Shown: positions 5,920 to 8,480 of the stretch, piece after piece
How positions within the stretch are numbered: position 1 is the stretch's first letter
Layout: every line of letters starts with the position of its first letter
Source: Hungatella sp. UBA3402
GTDB taxonomy: Bacteria; Bacillota; Clostridia; Lachnospirales; Lachnospiraceae
NCBI GenBank assembly: GCA_002358555.1
Contig: DEPC01000162.1
Coordinates: forward strand, 1 to 8,480
Direction of reading: 5' to 3'
DNA length: 8,480 nucleotides
The notes under the pieces: generated by a model
Databases searched by the model: none
Seen by the model: only the letters and a program-made list of their open reading frames with translations
What the model was told of the DNA's origin: nothing
Made by a program: the position numbers and the translations under genes

Positions 5920-6804
5920 TTAAATATTATGAAGAGAAAAATAATTGGAAAGTTTAGCAAACTCCTCTAAAGACAGCTTTTCCCCACGGACAGCAGCAGG
6001 CAGCCCCAAACTTTCTATAGCTGTTGCTATGAATTCTTTGGAAAAGGGAATCTCTGAAGAGTTATTTAGGCTGTTCTGCAATGTCTTGCGTCTTTGGTTA
6101 AAAGAAGCCCGAATAAGGGCAAACATCAGTCGAGGCTCAGAGACTTCTACTGGAGGTGTCTGATGTCTGGTTAGACAGATAACTGCTGACCCTACGTTTG
6201 GACGTGGAATAAAACAGTTAGGTGGAACATTTGCCGCAATATAGGGTTTGGCATAATATTGCACTGCCAAAGAGAGGGCCCCATAATCCTTAGTTCCTGG
6301 TTTTGCCTGCATGCGGTCCGCTACCTCCTTTTGAACCATAACCGTAAGATTATCAATTGGAACCTGATTTTCAAACAGTTCCATAATGATAGGAGTAGTA
6401 ATATAGTAAGGAAGATTTGCTGCCACCTTAATAGGATTTCCCTGATTGTACTTATCTACCAGCTCTTGAATATCTGTCTTTAAAATATCTTTGTTGATAA
6501 TAGTAATATTATCATATCCTTTTAAGGTTTCCTCCAAAATAGGAATCAAATTTTTGTCAATCTCCACTGCCACCACATGGCGAGCCTGCTCTGCCAGATA
6601 TTGAGTCATTGTTCCAATTCCTGGACCTATTTCTAAAACACAGTCCTCTTTTGTGATTCCAGAAGCCTTGATAATTTTATCTAAAACATGGGAGTCAATA
6701 AGAAAATTCTGTCCAAACTTTTTCTGAAAGGCAAACTGGTATTTTTGGATAATTTGAATAGTATTTTGAGGGTTGCTTAGCTTCTTCCCTTGGATTTGTT
6801 CCAT
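5920..6804 (-). CDS. rsmA: 16S rRNA adenine-N6,N6-dimethyltransferase
   Basis: RsmA (KsgA) uses S-adenosylmethionine to dimethylate two adjacent adenines in the 3'-terminal hairpin of 16S rRNA (A1518 and A1519 in E. coli numbering), a late step of small-subunit assembly; its loss gives kasugamycin resistance. The 294 residues show the family motifs: KKFGQNFLID (28-37), EIGPGIGT (58-65) for SAM binding, VEID (80-83), the catalytic NLPYYITTP (130-138), CFIPRPNVGSAV (197-208) and RASFNQRRKTLQNSL (232-246). Length is normal for Gram-positive members. The ATG start has an AAAGGA RBS about 11 bases upstream. It is the last gene of a probable traX-like-tatD-rsmA operon, 61 bp after tatD. Confidence 0.97.
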   Translation of the reverse strand: MEQIQGKKLSNPQNTIQIIQKYQFAFQKKFGQNFLIDSHVLDKIIKASGITKEDCVLEIGPGIGTMTQYLAEQARHVVAVEIDKNLIPILEETLKGYDNITIINKDILKTDIQELVDKYNQGNPIKVAANLPYYITTPIIMELFENQVPIDNLTVMVQKEVADRMQAKPGTKDYGALSLAVQYYAKPYIAANVPPNCFIPRPNVGSAVICLTRHQTPPVEVSEPRLMFALIRASFNQRRKTLQNSLNNSSEIPFSKEFIATAIESLGLPAAVRGEKLSLEEFAKLSNYFSLHNI

Positions 6805-6865
6805 AAATATAAATTTCCTTTCTCAACAAAATTTTCAATTGTCATTATCCTGCTGTATCTTCCAT

Positions 6866-7633
6866 TCATTTGATACGATACAAATCTTTTGCATTTTTGT
6901 AAGTTATCTCTATAATCTTTTCTTCAGAAATCCCTTTTATCTCACTGACAGCTTTGACCACATAGGGCAAATTTAAGGAGGAGTTTCTTGTTCCACGAAA
7001 AGGCTCTGGAGAAAGATAGGGGCAATCTGTCTCCAGAACCATCTTGTCCATAGGCATATATTCAACGACCTCTTTTAATTTTTTTGCATTCTTAAATGTC
7101 ACAACACCACCAATTCCAAGATAGAAACCCATAGATAGATACTCTCTAGCCAAATCTTTGCCATAAGAAAAACAGTGAATCACACCGCCAATCTCATCAG
7201 ATTTCTGGCTTTTCATAATATCTAGGGTATCTTTAGCTGCATCTCGACTATGAATAATTACAGGAAGTCCTACCTCCCTGGCCAGATTTAATTGGCGGAT
7301 AAACCAGTGCTTCTGAGTTTCTCTATCAGGCTCATTCCAATAATAATCTAAGCCAATTTCGCCAATAGCCACTACCTTTGGATGTCTAGCCACTTCTTTT
7401 AGCCAATTTAATAAATTCTCATTTAATTCCCCTGTCTCATTAGGGTGAACCCCTACTGCTCCATAAAAAAATGGATAGTTTTCTATAAGCTTTAGAGTAT
7501 TTTTCGTGGTCTGAATACTGGCACCTATGTTGACTACAGCTTCAATGCCTTGAGTGGGAAGACTAGGAAGAAGAGAAATTCTGTCTTTGTCAAAGGCTTC
7601 GTCATCATAGTGAGCATGAGTATCAAATATCAT
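6866..7633 (-). CDS. tatD: TatD-family metal-dependent hydrolase (DNase)
   Basis: TatD proteins are TIM-barrel amidohydrolase-superfamily enzymes with divalent-metal-dependent nuclease activity, linked in different bacteria to DNA repair and degradation; the exact substrate here is unknown. The 255 residues carry the complete metal-binding set: FDTHAHYDD (His6, His8), AIGEIGLDYYW (Glu92), VIIHSRDA (His128), GVIHCFSYG (His153) and ETDCPYLSPEP (Asp203). Length is typical. The ATG is preceded by AAGGAG at 7645-7650, 11 bases away. It lies between the TraX-like gene and rsmA, an arrangement I recall as common in Firmicutes, where tatD often sits just ahead of rsmA. Confidence 0.95.
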   Translation of the reverse strand: MIFDTHAHYDDEAFDKDRISLLPSLPTQGIEAVVNIGASIQTTKNTLKLIENYPFFYGAVGVHPNETGELNENLLNWLKEVARHPKVVAIGEIGLDYYWNEPDRETQKHWFIRQLNLAREVGLPVIIHSRDAAKDTLDIMKSQKSDEIGGVIHCFSYGKDLAREYLSMGFYLGIGGVVTFKNAKKLKEVVEYMPMDKMVLETDCPYLSPEPFRGTRNSSLNLPYVVKAVSEIKGISEEKIIEITYKNAKDLYRIK

Positions 7634-7679
7634 GATATAAGGTTCTCCTTTTGAGGTTGGCTGTTCATAGCAATATTTT

Positions 7680-8459
7680 CTATCCCAATCCTGCTCGGAT
7701 TATCACCAACACTAGCAAATGCACTGGATAAAATAAATAGAAAAACCATTTAAGATTTTTCTTTCCTCTAGTACCATTGTACAGCCGAATTGGAATAAAA
7801 GCCAGGGGAGCTGTCACCTCCCATAGCAATGCAATGCTTCCTATGATTGTCTGCATCCAGATTTGATTGCGACACAGATACAATAGAACAATAAAAAATA
7901 CACCAAATGCATCATAGTCAGTTCGCAGCAGATGTGCAGCTCCGCAACAGGCCACAATCACTACAGCCTGTTTCCATAAGCATGGACTTTCTGTAATAAA
8001 ATCAATTTCTCCAGATTCCTTTCTTCCTCCACTTCCATCATATCTTTGTATCCCTGCTATGGCAAGAAGTCCTAAAAACAGAGTAAAATATACATTTTGG
8101 TATTGGATATAAAACCAAGTATTAAATGCCGCTAAATCAAAAGGAATCTCTGAGATAAAGGCAAATACTAACAGCCGCCAAGCATATTTTCTGACATCTC
8201 TGGTATGAAGAAAGCCCTCTACAATCAAAAAACAAAAGATGGGAAATGCAAACCGCCCTATATACCTCATTGCCATGTCAATATTCCACCACATAGTCAG
8301 AGATTTAGAAGAATTGATGGCTTGAAAGTCAAAATGAAAGGGTCCATTTAAAATATTGTTTTCAATTAAAACCACAGCGGCATGGTCTATAAACATGGTG
8401 ACAATGGCAATCATTTTTAAGGCATTGCCGCTGAGGTATTTTTCAGATTGACTTAACAA
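7680..8459 (-). CDS. TraX-like integral membrane protein
   Basis: A 259-residue polytopic membrane protein with about eight hydrophobic stretches, near residues 14-32, 65-83, 92-110, 122-137, 163-179, 184-197, 200-223 and 237-256. Motifs I associate with the TraX family are LKMIAIVTMFIDHAA (14-28), RYIGRFAFPIFCFLIVEGF (65-83), SEIPFDLA (103-110), QNVYFTLFLG (121-130) and YNGTRG (227-232). TraX of the F plasmid N-acetylates pilin, but chromosomal homologues in Firmicutes have no settled role and no conjugation gene is present, so acyl transfer to a surface molecule is only a guess. The start is TTG at 8457-8459: AGGAG (8467-8471) lies seven bases upstream and a TGA stands in frame two codons before it. 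The next start, Met16, would remove part of the first conserved segment. It is likely the first visible gene of the operon with tatD and rsmA. Confidence 0.8.
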   Translation of the reverse strand: MLSQSEKYLSGNALKMIAIVTMFIDHAAVVLIENNILNGPFHFDFQAINSSKSLTMWWNIDMAMRYIGRFAFPIFCFLIVEGFLHTRDVRKYAWRLLVFAFISEIPFDLAAFNTWFYIQYQNVYFTLFLGLLAIAGIQRYDGSGGRKESGEIDFITESPCLWKQAVVIVACCGAAHLLRTDYDAFGVFFIVLLYLCRNQIWMQTIIGSIALLWEVTAPLAFIPIRLYNGTRGKKNLKWFFYLFYPVHLLVLVIIRAGLG

Positions 8460-8466
8460 ATTTCAG

Positions 8467-8471
8467 CTCCT
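8467..8471 (-). promoter_or_regulatory. RBS that fixes the TTG start of the TraX-like gene
   Basis: AGGAG on the minus strand, seven bases before TTG. With the in-frame TGA just upstream, it makes TTG the best start. The promoter would lie beyond the window edge. Confidence 0.7.
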
Positions 8472-8480
8472 GATGGCATA

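Overview
The window is AT-rich and has the gene style of a low-GC Gram-positive anaerobe, most likely a member of the Clostridia close to Lachnospiraceae. This is inferred from protein style: a short 243-residue NagB of the Bacillus/Clostridium class, a TraX-like gene next to tatD and rsmA, strong GGAGG-type ribosome binding sites, and a large low-complexity protein whose two end domains I associate with Lachnospiraceae. No rRNA or tRNA gene and no CRISPR array was seen.

Layout. Positions 161-3058 (minus) hold one 965-residue protein of unknown function. It has conserved-looking ends, a very long disordered Q/N/P/S-rich middle, and ten tandem 12-residue repeats. A 114-bp divergent intergenic region separates it from nagB (3173-3904, plus), which has a good promoter candidate and RBS and is followed by a near-perfect hairpin terminator.

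Positions 4111-5735 (minus) are a wrecked GNAT acetyltransferase gene. Its first 33 codons and its last ~65 codons lie on either side of a solo-TnpB element (about 4313-5634) of the IS200/IS605 (IS1341-like) type, and roughly 70 codons of the middle are missing. The element has an intact TnpB (RuvC triad and zinc finger visible), left-end and right-end hairpins sharing a loop sequence, and no tnpA. Its right end should encode the 3' part of an omega (reRNA) guide RNA. About 80 bp beyond the GNAT start, on the opposite strand, lies a 40-nt orphan copy of the same right-end motif, with two compensatory base-pair changes in its hairpin and no recognisable tnpB beside it.

Positions 5920-8459 (minus) look like one operon, transcribed traX-like, then tatD, then rsmA (ksgA), with gaps of 46 and 61 bp. 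RsmA dimethylates two adenines near the 3' end of 16S rRNA, TatD is a metal-dependent nuclease, and the TraX-like protein is a polytopic membrane protein of uncertain role. The TraX-like gene starts at a TTG codon just inside the right edge of the window.

The ordinary backbone is nagB and tatD-rsmA. The parts worth attention are the 4.1-5.9 kb scar with its TnpB element and orphan right end, and the repeat-bearing 965-residue protein. I see no clear evidence of a wholly new defence or regulatory system.
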